26,046 bases of DNA. Origin: an uncultured Muribaculaceae bacterium. GTDB taxonomy: Bacteria; Bacteroidota; Bacteroidia; Bacteroidales; Muribaculaceae. A program made the position numbers and the translations under genes. Position 1 is the stretch's first letter. Each line of letters begins with the position of its first letter. Shown here piece by piece: positions 1 through 9,072 of the stretch. Below the pieces are notes generated by a model. The model was given only the letters and a program-made list of their open reading frames with translations, made no database searches and had not been told where the DNA came from. The stretch is from NCBI GenBank assembly GCA_910577355.1, contig CAJTMY010000038.1, positions 1-26,046 of the forward strand. The letters run 5' to 3'.

Positions 1-19
1 GGTAACCGCCCCCTATCCC

Positions 20-54
20 GACCCGGACATCCCCGATGCCCGGGTCTTTTTTTT
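20..54 (+). terminator. Rho-independent terminator of a gene upstream of the window
   Basis: A seven-base-pair GC-rich stem (20-26 with 40-46) with a partly paired interior is followed by eight T residues at 47-54. This is a canonical intrinsic terminator reading rightward, so it belongs to a gene that ends before the window begins. It also isolates the sigma-factor cassette that follows from upstream transcription. Confidence 0.85.
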
Positions 55-109
55 GCTATTTTTTGAAATTAGTCTGTCACAAACATACATTCCGCTCCGT
101 CTTATAGTT

Positions 110-598
110 GTGAATGCCAAGGAAGACATATTCAAATCACGGTTCGTGCCGCTCTATCCCTTGCTTTTCAGGGTCGCGTACACCATACTCGGCAATGAAG
201 CCGATGCCGGCGACGCCGTGCAGGAGACGATGATGAAGATCTGGAACCTCGGCGAGGAGATGGCAACGGTAGGCAATCCGCAGGCATACGCATCGCGTGT
301 GCTCCGCACTACAGCCATTGATTTGCTACGGAAGCGGAAGCATGAATCTGAAGTGAGTGTCGACGATGTGTCTGTGCAGGAATTGTGTTTCGATATCGTC
401 GATATGGACTCGGTGGACTATATCCGCAGTGCCATCGCGGCACTCCCGCCGGGACAGCAGGAAGTGATGGCGCTCAGTGCCTACGAAGGCCTTCCTAACG
501 ATGAGATCGCAAAAGTGACAGGATTCACAAACGACAATGTAAGGCAACTGCTTAGCAGAGCCCGAAAGAGATTAAGGACAATTTTTAAAACAGCTTGA
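110..598 (+). CDS. ECF-type RNA polymerase sigma-70 family factor
   Basis: A sigma factor of about 162 residues with only regions 2 and 4, the ECF layout. Region 2 (about residues 12-75) has the YPLLFRVAY...ADAGDAVQETMMKIW pattern, and region 4 (about 105-160) has LPPGQQEVMAL followed by a helix-turn-helix ending NVRQLLSRARKRLR. It would redirect RNA polymerase to a dedicated promoter set. I chose the GTG at 110. A TTG at 53 would extend the protein by 19 residues, but that start lies inside the T-tract of the preceding terminator. The element TATTTTTTG at 57-65 is one base longer than the TAnnTTTG consensus and may be the promoter. Its stop codon abuts the next start with no gap, typical of a sigma factor encoded with its membrane regulator. 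The exact start is uncertain; the family is not. Confidence 0.88.
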   Translation: MNAKEDIFKSRFVPLYPLLFRVAYTILGNEADAGDAVQETMMKIWNLGEEMATVGNPQAYASRVLRTTAIDLLRKRKHESEVSVDDVSVQELCFDIVDMDSVDYIRSAIAALPPGQQEVMALSAYEGLPNDEIAKVTGFTNDNVRQLLSRARKRLRTIFKTA

Positions 599-1285
599 AT
601 GAAACCTCGTAGTGTAAATATCAGTGATGAAGCAATGCTCGACAGCATGCTTGAAGCCTATTACGCAGGCGAGACTACGGCCGGCCAGGAGGCCTTGATT
701 GCCGAATGCCTTAGGCGGCTTAAGCCTATCCCTGAAAAATATAGGGCGGATGCTGCTTTGTTCGAGGCTTTGACAGATATTCGGATCGATCGCGACTCGG
801 TGGAGATCCCCGCCGATCTCGCACAACGTATCGCCCGTGCCACGTATGCACGCACAAAAATGCCTCGTCATATCAGATTTGTGCGGTGGACTTCGGCGGC
901 AGCTGCTATTGCGTTGCTTGCAACGGTGGCTGTCGGTCTCTTGCGCGACAAACCCGATGAGCAGCCCGTTATTCGTTATGCTGCGTCGGAGTTGCGCAAG
1001 GATACCGTCTCTCCGATAAGAGAAATACGGGTGGCCGGACTTGTAAGTGATACTGTGAAAAAAGTCGTGGTTTCGCGTCAGAAGGCTCCCGTGTCTCAGG
1101 CTCGTGAGGTCGTGGAGGTTGATCCGTATACCGAGGTATCTGATTCGACTACGGTAGTCGAAATCATGGGAAATGTATTCGGCAAGCTTGACAAGACACT
1201 TGCTTTGGCCGACAGGAGTATAAAAAAGACAGATCTGGCACTTAATAATATCAACGAAACCGTAAATAAAATACTTGACAAATGA
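599..1285 (+). CDS. Single-pass membrane protein, probable anti-sigma-like regulator
   Basis: The product has 228 residues. An acidic cytoplasmic N-terminal part (1-95) contains a YYAGETT..QEALIAECL stretch, like the leading helix often seen in Bacteroidota anti-sigma proteins. One membrane helix follows at about 98-115, then a roughly 110-residue extracytoplasmic part. Its last 40 residues (GKLDKTLALADRSIKKTDLALNNI...) look like an amphipathic helix or short coiled coil. No zinc-binding HxxxCxxC motif is visible, so it is not a classical zinc anti-sigma factor. The gene starts directly after the sigma-factor stop codon and overlaps the next start by four bases, so the three products are probably made together. 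By position and topology I infer that it holds the sigma factor at the membrane; the sequence alone does not prove it. Confidence 0.7.
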   Translation: MKPRSVNISDEAMLDSMLEAYYAGETTAGQEALIAECLRRLKPIPEKYRADAALFEALTDIRIDRDSVEIPADLAQRIARATYARTKMPRHIRFVRWTSAAAAIALLATVAVGLLRDKPDEQPVIRYAASELRKDTVSPIREIRVAGLVSDTVKKVVVSRQKAPVSQAREVVEVDPYTEVSDSTTVVEIMGNVFGKLDKTLALADRSIKKTDLALNNINETVNKILDK

Positions 1286-1761
1286 AAAGCATATTCAAGA
1301 CCGCAGTATTGGTAATCGTACTGCTTATAATGCCTGCAAGCTGTATCGGGCAAGCAAAAATGTTTAAGAGCGTGGCCTCGATGCCCGATGTCACATCTGT
1401 TTATATCGGACCTGCCGCCATGCGTTTCGCACAGGTATCGTCTGTATTGGATAATGACAAAGTGGCGGCCGATGCCGTGAAATCGATCAAGAGCCTTGAG
1501 GTGATAAGTTGTGATGAAACCAAGCGGATTCCGGCTGTCGCTGCACAAGCTCAGAAAATAATCGATGAGATGAAACTCGATGTCATTCTCGAGACAAGGG
1601 ATGATGGCGAGGTATGTGTGATATACGGGCATATATCCGAAGATAACCCCGAGTATCTAGAATCGTTGCTTATAGTATCACGAGAAGATGATGACGAATA
1701 CAACCTTGTATACATCAACGGCAAGATCAATATCAACGAGCTGATGGATGATTACCGCTGA
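1282..1761 (+). CDS. DUF4252 domain-containing exported protein
   Basis: The product has 159 residues with an N-terminal hydrophobic export signal (about 1-20). A cysteine follows MPAS, so it could be a lipoprotein, although proline at the -3 position makes the lipobox non-ideal. The remainder matches the DUF4252 pattern: a VTSVYIGPAAM segment just after the signal, a central SLEVISC strand, and a C-terminal pair of strands around EVCVIYG and YNLVYINGKI. The molecular function of the family is unknown. DUF4252 genes commonly sit beside ECF sigma factors in Bacteroidota, as here. The ATG overlaps the preceding stop codon (ATGA), which indicates translational coupling. It may be the sensed or sensing envelope component of the cassette, or a target of the sigma factor; both are inference. 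Confidence 0.8.
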   Translation: MKSIFKTAVLVIVLLIMPASCIGQAKMFKSVASMPDVTSVYIGPAAMRFAQVSSVLDNDKVAADAVKSIKSLEVISCDETKRIPAVAAQAQKIIDEMKLDVILETRDDGEVCVIYGHISEDNPEYLESLLIVSREDDDEYNLVYINGKININELMDDYR

Positions 1762-1788
1762 TTGCGGAGCCATAACATAAGGACGTGG

Positions 1789-3105
1789 TCAGAAAGAAAG
1801 CTGGCCGACAATACCAAAGCGGCGGGAATAATCGTGAGCATGCGAGAAGTTCTGCCGCTTGCCCATGTCGAATTCAGCACCGAGCATTACGCGGGGAAGG
1901 GGATTCCAGAAGATATTTACGGTGCCAAGCAGCCCATACTTGTATTGGTCGGGATCAATAGCCTTCGACGGAAGCATGCGCGACTGGGACGCGATCACTG
2001 TCATATACAGATTGGGCCTGAAATTGTACTGAATGCCGGCGCACCACCCGAATGCTCTGGGTGCGTACATGTATCCTGCACGATCCGGGTCGCCGATGAG
2101 GTCGCAGCCGCCTACGAGCAGATCGCCTCCCATGCCTTCATAGCCTGCACCGTAGTTGAATGTGAGATAAAGGGTAAGCGGGTCGATCGGATGGTTTACC
2201 GAAGATAGTTGCACGCCCCATCCGGCCTTGTTGTGGTTTGTGCCGTTCACAAGATTACGGTATGGCAGCGAGCGGTATATGGCGCTCAGACGTACGTGCT
2301 GCGAGGACATGTGTCCCCAGTCGTATTGCAGCATGGCGGCGAAGTCGGGGATATACGAGTCGCGTGTCATCGTGTTAATCCCGTCGGCGCTGATATAGCT
2401 CTGTGGATTCTCGACCGATACTGCGGCGAGCAGATTTTCCGACAGCCGGGGCATGTAGCGTACAAGTACAGACGTACGGTCCATCTTGTTGTTTGGCCCC
2501 TGTGCGTCGACAGTGGATGGACATGCCGCAGGGTCGGGAAACGTGGAACTCGCATAGCCGACTGTGAAATCGCGGGCCATTACATAAGCCTTTTTAAGAT
2601 GAAAATTGTGTTCGGAACCACCTCCGTTGAAATTTGCTTCGATATATGCCTGATAGTCGCCGAGAATATTGTTCTTGCCGATTATGCGGAAGAACAGAGC
2701 TGTGCCGGCCGGTGTACAACCGAGTTTTTTGTTGTTTGCCGGGTCGTGCTGAATAGGTATCTGATATGGTATAAATGCATTGCCGGGCATTATATTGCCC
2801 CAGTCGTACCAGCCGCGCATGCGCACCACACCGCCTATGCCCATCATGAGGTTTTCATCCTTGCTCATGAACAGGAAGTATGGAGCTCCGGGATCCTGAG
2901 CATTGCGGTATTGATCATAAAGGAAAGTAGTGATACGTTGCACGGCCTCGGGGGAAGGACGGGAACTGCTCACTTTGCCGCCTTCAATCGTCACGACACG
3001 CGATGCTGTTGCCAATGAGTCGTTCTGTACGTCAACAAGACTTTTAGCATTTGAACATATATGACCCGTCAGTAAGAAGATTGCTATCAATATCAGTTTT
3101 TTCAT
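1789..3105 (-). CDS. DcaP-like outer-membrane beta-barrel porin
   Basis: The product has 438 residues with a signal peptide (KKLILIAIFLLTGHICSNA, cleavage near residue 20) and ends in phenylalanine (QLSF), the usual C-terminal signature of a beta-barrel outer-membrane protein. The body alternates aromatic and polar strands. A central FPDPAACPSTVDAQGPNN segment, preceded by a strand reading FTVGYASSTF, resembles the constriction-loop region of DcaP-type trimeric porins, including the xxDxxGPN motif. The N-terminal part before residue 65 is polar and may be periplasmic. It would let small anionic or amphipathic molecules cross the outer membrane; the substrate cannot be read from sequence. It converges with the DUF4252 gene with only 27 bases between stop codons and no obvious terminator, and it is divergent from the RND efflux operon across 173 bases. 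Confidence 0.75.
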   Translation of the reverse strand: MKKLILIAIFLLTGHICSNAKSLVDVQNDSLATASRVVTIEGGKVSSSRPSPEAVQRITTFLYDQYRNAQDPGAPYFLFMSKDENLMMGIGGVVRMRGWYDWGNIMPGNAFIPYQIPIQHDPANNKKLGCTPAGTALFFRIIGKNNILGDYQAYIEANFNGGGSEHNFHLKKAYVMARDFTVGYASSTFPDPAACPSTVDAQGPNNKMDRTSVLVRYMPRLSENLLAAVSVENPQSYISADGINTMTRDSYIPDFAAMLQYDWGHMSSQHVRLSAIYRSLPYRNLVNGTNHNKAGWGVQLSSVNHPIDPLTLYLTFNYGAGYEGMGGDLLVGGCDLIGDPDRAGYMYAPRAFGWCAGIQYNFRPNLYMTVIASQSRMLPSKAIDPDQYKYGLLGTVNIFWNPLPRVMLGAEFDMGKRQNFSHAHDYSRRFGIVGQLSF

Positions 3106-3278
3106 AATGGATGAATCGTTTTCTTGAATATGGAATCATAACAAACCGAATATAGAAAGAGTTTGTAAAAAATCATAAAAACTGTATTCTGATACAACTT
3201 TTATATTTCGGCGGGCGTTATACAGCGTAAAGGTTAAAATATGCCCACGGGCAAAAACGATAATAAAATCGTCATATT

Positions 3279-4496
3279 ATGCAGATAAAAAAGATTACAG
3301 GCTTTATTGCCTCCTTTTTCCGTTCTCCCCGGCGGCTTATCATATCGGTGATTGTGATTGCGGCTATAGTGGTTGCTTGTTGCTTTATATTCCGTAGCAA
3401 ACCACAGCATACGAGTCTGCCGGTTGTGGAAGTGACGCAGGTTGAACCCCGTGATGTGAATATATACGGTGACTATGTGGGACGCATCCGTGCCATGCAG
3501 TTTGTGGAAGTGCATGCACGTGTAGAGGGATATCTTGAGAAAATGCTTTTCGATGAAGGTACATTCATCAAGAAAGGCGAGACGATGTTTATTATTGATC
3601 CGACCGTTTACCGCGCCAATCTCGAGAAAGCCCGGGCCAGTCTGAGCAAAGCGTTGGCAGTGGAGCAGAAAGCCAAGCGCGATCTCGAGCGTATAAAACC
3701 GCTTTATGAGCAGAATGCCGCCTCGCGTCTCGACCTTGACAATGCCGAGGCCGCCTACGAGACGGCCAAGGCCGATGTGGGCATGAGCCGTGCCGCACTT
3801 ACAGAAGCCGAACAGACTCTCGGCTACACATCCGTCAAGTCGCCTATATCGGGCTATGTGTCGGAGCGCAGGGCCGATATCGGATCGCTTGTCGGCCCCG
3901 GCGGCAAATCGCTTCTTGCCACGGTCGTGAACAGTGATACAGTGCGTATCGACTTCTCGATGACGGCTCTCGATTATCTTAAATCAAAAGAACGCAATGT
4001 AAATCTTGGACAACGCGACGAGTCGCGCCAATGGGATCCGTATGTGACAGTCACGATGGCCGACGGCTCTGAATATCCATTCCGCGGGCTTGTAGATTTT
4101 GCCGATCCCAAGGTTGATCCCAAAACCGGAACATTCTCGGTACGTGCCGAGATGCCCAATCCCGACCACAGCCTGTTGCCAGGCGAGTCGACACGTGTGC
4201 GTCTGCTGATGGATGTGCGCGAGGATGCCATAGTGGTGCCCTCCAAGGCCATCGATATACAGAAGGGCGGGGCATATGTGTATGTGGTGCGCCCCGACAG
4301 CGTGGTGGAACGCCGATATGTGGAGACCGGTCCGGAAGTCGGAAATGCGATAGTCATAGAACGCGGACTTGTCACCGGCGAGGATATTATCACAGAAGGT
4401 TATCACAAGGTGAAACACGGCATGAAGGTCGACCCCATATTTGCGGAATCGGACAGCACCGCAGCCGTGACGCCTGCTAATGCCCAGATAAAATGA
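3279..4496 (+). CDS. RND efflux periplasmic adaptor (membrane fusion protein)
   Basis: The product has 405 residues of the AcrA/MexA (HlyD-like) family. An N-terminal membrane anchor spans about 20-38. The lipoyl half-motif VEVHARVEGYLEKMLFDEG (about 76-94) is followed by a coiled-coil hairpin (about 112-170), the second lipoyl half (LGYTSVKSPISGYVSERR), a beta-barrel and a membrane-proximal domain ending near residue 390. It bridges the inner-membrane pump and the outer-membrane channel. It appears anchored by a transmembrane helix rather than a lipid: the VVACCF cysteines lie inside the hydrophobic run without a good lipobox. It is first in a three-gene operon, and its TGA overlaps the ATG of the pump gene. 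No regulator of the TetR or two-component type is adjacent. The substrate spectrum cannot be inferred. Confidence 0.93.
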   Translation: MQIKKITGFIASFFRSPRRLIISVIVIAAIVVACCFIFRSKPQHTSLPVVEVTQVEPRDVNIYGDYVGRIRAMQFVEVHARVEGYLEKMLFDEGTFIKKGETMFIIDPTVYRANLEKARASLSKALAVEQKAKRDLERIKPLYEQNAASRLDLDNAEAAYETAKADVGMSRAALTEAEQTLGYTSVKSPISGYVSERRADIGSLVGPGGKSLLATVVNSDTVRIDFSMTALDYLKSKERNVNLGQRDESRQWDPYVTVTMADGSEYPFRGLVDFADPKVDPKTGTFSVRAEMPNPDHSLLPGESTRVRLLMDVREDAIVVPSKAIDIQKGGAYVYVVRPDSVVERRYVETGPEVGNAIVIERGLVTGEDIITEGYHKVKHGMKVDPIFAESDSTAAVTPANAQIK

Positions 4497-7400
4497 AGAA
4501 GAATTTTTTTCTCGACCATCCGGTATTCTCGATTGTATTGTCGATTATCATCACGATAATCGGCGGTATCGGTCTTGCCATGCTGCCGGTCGACCAATAT
4601 CCGCAGATAGTGCCGCCGATAGTCAAGGTCGCGGCAAGCTATCCCGGAGCCGACGCCACCACTGTCACACAGGCCGTGGCTACTCCTATAGAGCAGGAAC
4701 TCAACGGTACCCCCGGCATGATATACATGAGCTCCACAAGCTCCAACTCGGGAGGTTTCACCGCGCGAGTGACATTTGATATCGATACTGATCCGGAACT
4801 GGCGGCCGTAGATATACAGAACCGTATAAAGAAAGCCGAGAGCCGATTGCCGGCCGAGGTAGTACAGAACGGTATCACTGTAGAAAAAGAGACGGCCACA
4901 AGGCTTATGACAATCACCATACAGTCCAACGACCCAAAGTTTGACGAGATATATCTCAGCAACTATGCCACGCTCAATGTCGTCGACATTCTGCGCCGTA
5001 TACCGGGTGTGGGCAGTGTAAGCAATGTCGGCAGCCGCTATTATGCCATGCAGCTGTGGGTGCAGCCCGACAAGCTTGCTGATCTGGGAATCACGGTGAA
5101 AGACCTTCAGACCGCACTCAAGGATCAGAACCGCGAGTCGGCGGCCGGAGTGCTCGGGCAGGCTCCCAACGAAGGAATCGACCGTACCGTGCCCATCGTG
5201 GCTCGCGGACGTCTGTCGAGCGTAAAGGAATTCGAGGACATCGTGATACGAGCCCATACCAACGGCTCGCTCATACGTATGCGCGACGTGGCCCGCGTGT
5301 CGCTCGAGGCATCGTCGTATTCTACCGAGAGTGGTATCGACGGTGGCAACGCCGCCGTGCTCAACATCACCATGCTTCCGGGCGCCAACGCCATGGATGT
5401 GGCCGAGCGCGTGAAAAATGCTATGAGCGAGATAAGCGAGAACTTTCCGGAAGGCATCACGTATGAGATACCATTCGACATGACCACTTATATATCCGAG
5501 TCGATACATCATGTATACCGTACCTTCTTCGAGGCGTTGCTGCTCGTTATATTGGTGGTGTTCCTGTCGCTGCAAAACTGGCGTGCCACGCTTATTCCTG
5601 TCATAGCTGTGCCGATCTCATTGATAGGCACATTCGGCGTGATGCTCGTATTCGGATTCTCGCTCAATATGCTCACGCTTCTCGGCCTTATACTCGCCAT
5701 CGGCATTGTGGTGGATGATGCGATTGTAGTCGTTGAGAATGTCGACCGTATCATGAACAAAGAGCGCATATCACCTGCCGAGGCCACCCGCAAGGCCATG
5801 GACAATTTGGGCTCGGCGCTTGTGGCCATGTCGCTCGTGCTATGTGCGGTGTTTGTGCCGGTAAGCTTTTTGCCGGGGATAACAGGGCAGCTTTACCGCC
5901 AGTTCACCATCACGATAGCAGTGTCGGTGATTATCTCCACTATAGTGGCTCTTACATTGTCGCCGGTGATGTGTTCCATGTTGCTGCAACCCGAAGGTCT
6001 GAAAAAGAAGGCGAAATTTTTCCGCCTGATAAATCTGTGGCTCGGCCGTGGCAACAAGTATTACGGTCACCGTATACGCAAGGCTCTCGACAAGCCCCGC
6101 CGCATGTATGTGGCATTCGGGCTGGCACTGATATTCATATGGTTCATGAACCGAGTGATGCCGCAGAGCTTCATGTCGCCCGAGGATCAGGGCTACTTTA
6201 CCGTGGAGCTCGGATTGCCCGAGGGCGCCACCATAGAGCGTACACGCGAGGTTACCGAGCGAGCCATGGCATACCTTCAATCCGATCCGGATGTTGAGCA
6301 TGTGCTCAATGTCACCGGCTCATCGCCCCGTGTGGGCACCAACCAGGCGCATGCCACGCTTACCGTGATATTGAAGCCATGGGAGGAGCGCGAGACAGAA
6401 GATATCGGCGAGATACGCAGCCGCATCAGCGCGGAGTTTGCCAAATATCCCGAGAGCAGCGTGCACGTGTTCTCGCCGCCGATCATACCCGGCCTCGGCA
6501 CGTCGGGCGGATTCGAGATGGTGCTTGAAGCGCGCGGCGAAACCACCTACGCCGAGTTGCAGGCTGCGACAGACAGCATAATGTCAATCGCCTCGACAAT
6601 GCCCGAGTTTGCAGATCTGTCGGCATCTTTGCAGAGCGATATCCCGCAGTTGTATTTTGATGTCGACCGCGACCGCGCCCAGTTGCAGGGAGTGCCGCTC
6701 AGCGATGTGTTCTCGACCATGAAGGCGTTTACCGGCTCGATATATGTAAATGATTTCAATATGTTCAACCGCATATACCGTGTGTATATACAGGCTGAGG
6801 CTCCTTACCGCGAGAACCGCGACAATCTCAACCTCTTTTTCGTTCGCGGCGAAGGCGGCGTAATGATACCCGTCACATCACTCGGTCATACACGCTACAC
6901 AACAGGCCCCGGCACGATACAGCGATTCAATATGTTCAATTCGGCCACTATATCCGGCGAAGCAGCGCCAGGGTATAGTACAGGTCAGGCCATGGACGCG
7001 TTGCAGCGGCTCGTGAACGAACGTCTCGGCGACAACGTCGGGGTGGAATGGAGCGGCCTGTCGTATCAGCAGAAGCATGAGAGCGGCAACACCGGTCTTG
7101 TGCTCGGACTGGCCTTCATATTCGTGTTCCTTGTCCTTGCCGCTCTCTATGAGAGCTGGCTGGTGCCGGTAGCCGTGATACTGTCGTTGCCGATAGCCGG
7201 AGTGGGCGCTTATCTCGGCATATGGATATGCGGCCTTGAGAATAATATCTATTTTCAGATCGGCCTCGTCATGCTTGTAGGCCTTGTGGCCAAGAATGCC
7301 ATCCTTATAGTGGAATTTGCCAAAGAAGGAGTGGAGAGCGGCCTGTCTGCCGCCCGTGCGGCACTCAATGCGGCCCGTCTGCGCTTCCGTCCCATAGTGA

Positions 7401-7615
7401 TGACCTCGCTGGCATTCATGCTCGGACTGCTTCCGTTGGTGTTCGCATCGGGACCGGGCTCGGCTGCCCGCCGCGACATCGGAACCGGAGTGTTCTTCGG
7501 CATGCTTGTGGCGATTACGGCAGGCATAGTGTTTGTTCCTTTCTTTTTTGTAGCGGTATATAAGGCCAAGGCCCGCATAGCCGCGCTCAAAAAACAAAAA
7601 CTCGTAAAGAAATGA
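4493..7615 (+). CDS. RND multidrug efflux inner-membrane transporter (AcrB/MexB-like, HAE1 type)
   Basis: The product has 1040 residues, the normal length for this family. The N-terminus (NFFLDHPVFSIVLSIIITIIGG) is the first transmembrane helix. The proton-relay aspartate pair in TM4 is present as VVDDAIVVVENV (D408 and D409), and the TM10 lysine partner is K934 in GLVAKNAILIVEFA. The two large periplasmic loops follow TM1 and TM7, giving the expected duplicated architecture. It exports small molecules using the proton gradient, taking substrate from the periplasm or membrane leaflet. It overlaps its neighbours by four bases on each side, so all three components should be made together. Drugs, bile salts or fermentation products are possible substrates by analogy only. 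Confidence 0.95.
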   Translation: MKKNFFLDHPVFSIVLSIIITIIGGIGLAMLPVDQYPQIVPPIVKVAASYPGADATTVTQAVATPIEQELNGTPGMIYMSSTSSNSGGFTARVTFDIDTDPELAAVDIQNRIKKAESRLPAEVVQNGITVEKETATRLMTITIQSNDPKFDEIYLSNYATLNVVDILRRIPGVGSVSNVGSRYYAMQLWVQPDKLADLGITVKDLQTALKDQNRESAAGVLGQAPNEGIDRTVPIVARGRLSSVKEFEDIVIRAHTNGSLIRMRDVARVSLEASSYSTESGIDGGNAAVLNITMLPGANAMDVAERVKNAMSEISENFPEGITYEIPFDMTTYISESIHHVYRTFFEALLLVILVVFLSLQNWRATLIPVIAVPISLIGTFGVMLVFGFSLNMLTLLGLILAIGIVVDDAIVVVENVDRIMNKERISPAEATRKAMDNLGSALVAMSLVLCAVFVPVSFLPGITGQLYRQFTITIAVSVIISTIVALTLSPVMCSMLLQPEGLKKKAKFFRLINLWLGRGNKYYGHRIRKALDKPRRMYVAFGLALIFIWFMNRVMPQSFMSPEDQGYFTVELGLPEGATIERTREVTERAMAYLQSDPDVEHVLNVTGSSPRVGTNQAHATLTVILKPWEERETEDIGEIRSRISAEFAKYPESSVHVFSPPIIPGLGTSGGFEMVLEARGETTYAELQAATDSIMSIASTMPEFADLSASLQSDIPQLYFDVDRDRAQLQGVPLSDVFSTMKAFTGSIYVNDFNMFNRIYRVYIQAEAPYRENRDNLNLFFVRGEGGVMIPVTSLGHTRYTTGPGTIQRFNMFNSATISGEAAPGYSTGQAMDALQRLVNERLGDNVGVEWSGLSYQQKHESGNTGLVLGLAFIFVFLVLAALYESWLVPVAVILSLPIAGVGAYLGIWICGLENNIYFQIGLVMLVGLVAKNAILIVEFAKEGVESGLSAARAALNAARLRFRPIVMTSLAFMLGLLPLVFASGPGSAARRDIGTGVFFGMLVAITAGIVFVPFFFVAVYKAKARIAALKKQKLVKK

Positions 7616-9018
7616 AAAGACTACATAAGACAGCATCAAGGATATTGCTTGCAGCCGTGCTGCCTGTATGCATGGCCGCCTGTTCAGGTACAAAAAATCT
7701 TACCAGACCGCAGATCGATATGCCGGTACAGACAGTTCCCGGAATGGATGTCAACGACTCGCTGTGTGTGGCCGATATGTATTGGTGGAAATTCTATACC
7801 GACTCCACTCTATGCTATATAATACGCGAGACTCTCGATCACAACCGCGACTTTATGTCGGCTGCGGCACGTGTGGAGGAGCTTCGCCAGCTCTATGGTG
7901 TCGACAAGCTGAGCTATATGCCGGTAGTGACAGGCGTTGCCGGCGCTTCGCGCGAGACCAACGACTATCACGACGAGCCGCATAAGCTTGATGTCGAGAC
8001 CGATTTCAAGGCCACGCTCAACTGGGAGGTCGACCTGTGGGGAGGTCTCAGTGCCGCTCGCCGTCGCAGCGCGGCACAGTTCATGGCTTCGGTCGAGGAT
8101 ATGCGCGCCATGCAGATTACCCTTGTGTCGCAGGCAGCCACTGCATACTTCAATCTGGTGGCGCTTGAGAACGAACTGAACATAGTGCGCCGCACGCTTG
8201 CTACGCGCGATGAGGCCCGCGAGAAGGCACGACTACGCTTTGAAGGCGGCTTGACGTCGGAGATCGTCTATCAGCAGGCTCAGGTGGAATATGCCACGAC
8301 GGCAGCGCTTATTCCCGGTCTGGAACGGCGTATCGAAATGGCACGCAATGCCATCACTCTGCTTATGGGCCGTTTCCCGGCAGATATGCCCGATGGCATG
8401 ACCATACATTATTTCGAGGAAAATCTGTCGCTTGATATGCCTGTCGGCCTGCCGTCGCAACTACTCGAGCGCCGTCCCGACCTCCGCTCGGCCGAGCAGG
8501 ATCTGCGTGCCGCGCTCGAAGGCTGCGGCGTGGCATACAGCAATCAGTTCCCAAAGCTGCGTCTTGCCATCACAGGCGGTTGGGAGAACGATGATTTTGC
8601 CAATCTGTTCAAGTCGCCGTTCACCTATCTGCTCGGTAACATAACCGGTACTATATTCGATTTCGGCCGTAATCGCCGCAAGTACAAGGCCTCGATAGCC
8701 GCATACGAGCAGGCTCGGTTCAGATACGAACAGGCCGTGATGGCTGCGTTCACCGAGGTGGCCGACGCCGCAGTGACGTATCGCTCGGCCAAAGGCACGG
8801 TAGACAGTCGCCGGCAACTGCGCGACGCCGCCTACAAATACGTCACTCTCGCCAACAAGCAGTATATCGGCGGTACAATCAACTATATCGATGTGCTTGA
8901 TGCCCATCGCCGGTACTTCGACGCGCAGATCAATTACAGCAACGCCGTGCGCGACCTCTACCTTGCCGTAGCCTCACTATACCGTACCCTTGGCGGCGGC
9001 TGGCGGCCCAATGAATAA
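7612..9018 (+). CDS. RND efflux outer-membrane channel lipoprotein (OprM/NodT family)
   Basis: The product has 468 residues. A signal peptide ends in a lipobox-like VCMAAC, predicting lipidation at Cys23. Two outer-membrane efflux repeats follow, each with long helices and a beta segment. Typical family signatures include WWKFYTDSTL near residue 58, AAARVEELRQLYGVDKL, the LLERRPDLRSAEQDLRAA segment and a C-terminal INYIDVLDAHRRYFDAQINY stretch. It forms the trimeric exit duct for the preceding adaptor and pump. It is the last gene of the operon. The only terminator-like structure downstream is the hairpin at 9072-9119, which also overlaps the promoter of the next operon. Confidence 0.93.
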   Translation: MKRLHKTASRILLAAVLPVCMAACSGTKNLTRPQIDMPVQTVPGMDVNDSLCVADMYWWKFYTDSTLCYIIRETLDHNRDFMSAAARVEELRQLYGVDKLSYMPVVTGVAGASRETNDYHDEPHKLDVETDFKATLNWEVDLWGGLSAARRRSAAQFMASVEDMRAMQITLVSQAATAYFNLVALENELNIVRRTLATRDEAREKARLRFEGGLTSEIVYQQAQVEYATTAALIPGLERRIEMARNAITLLMGRFPADMPDGMTIHYFEENLSLDMPVGLPSQLLERRPDLRSAEQDLRAALEGCGVAYSNQFPKLRLAITGGWENDDFANLFKSPFTYLLGNITGTIFDFGRNRRKYKASIAAYEQARFRYEQAVMAAFTEVADAAVTYRSAKGTVDSRRQLRDAAYKYVTLANKQYIGGTINYIDVLDAHRRYFDAQINYSNAVRDLYLAVASLYRTLGGGWRPNE

Positions 9019-9042
9019 TTTTTGCTTTTTTGCGAAAATGCG

Positions 9043-9072
9043 TTGAATAATCAGGAAAAGATTGTATCTTTG
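9043..9072 (+). promoter_or_regulatory. Promoter of the histidine utilisation operon
   Basis: An exact Bacteroidota -7 element, TATCTTTG, lies at 9065-9072. A -33-like TTG lies at 9043-9045, leaving a 19-base spacer, which is the usual distance. Transcription should start near 9077-9080 and give a leader of about 75 bases before the ATG at 9156. The final G of the -7 element is also the first base of the hairpin described separately. Confidence 0.7.

Noticed and set aside
53..109. TTG start giving a 19-residue longer sigma factor
   Set aside because: The codon is inside the T-tract of the upstream terminator and a near-consensus promoter element lies just after it, so it would not be in the transcript.
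1762..3018. Two consecutive plus-strand open frames following the DUF4252 gene
   Set aside because: They lie antisense to the porin, which has a signal peptide and a beta-barrel C-terminus; their translations show no recognisable domain.
4403..5575. Long open frame on the minus strand (390 codons) opposite the start of the RND pump
   Set aside because: It is antisense to a clearly conserved transporter, its product is rich in His, Tyr, Arg and Gly with no domain pattern, and such frames are common opposite GC-rich genes.
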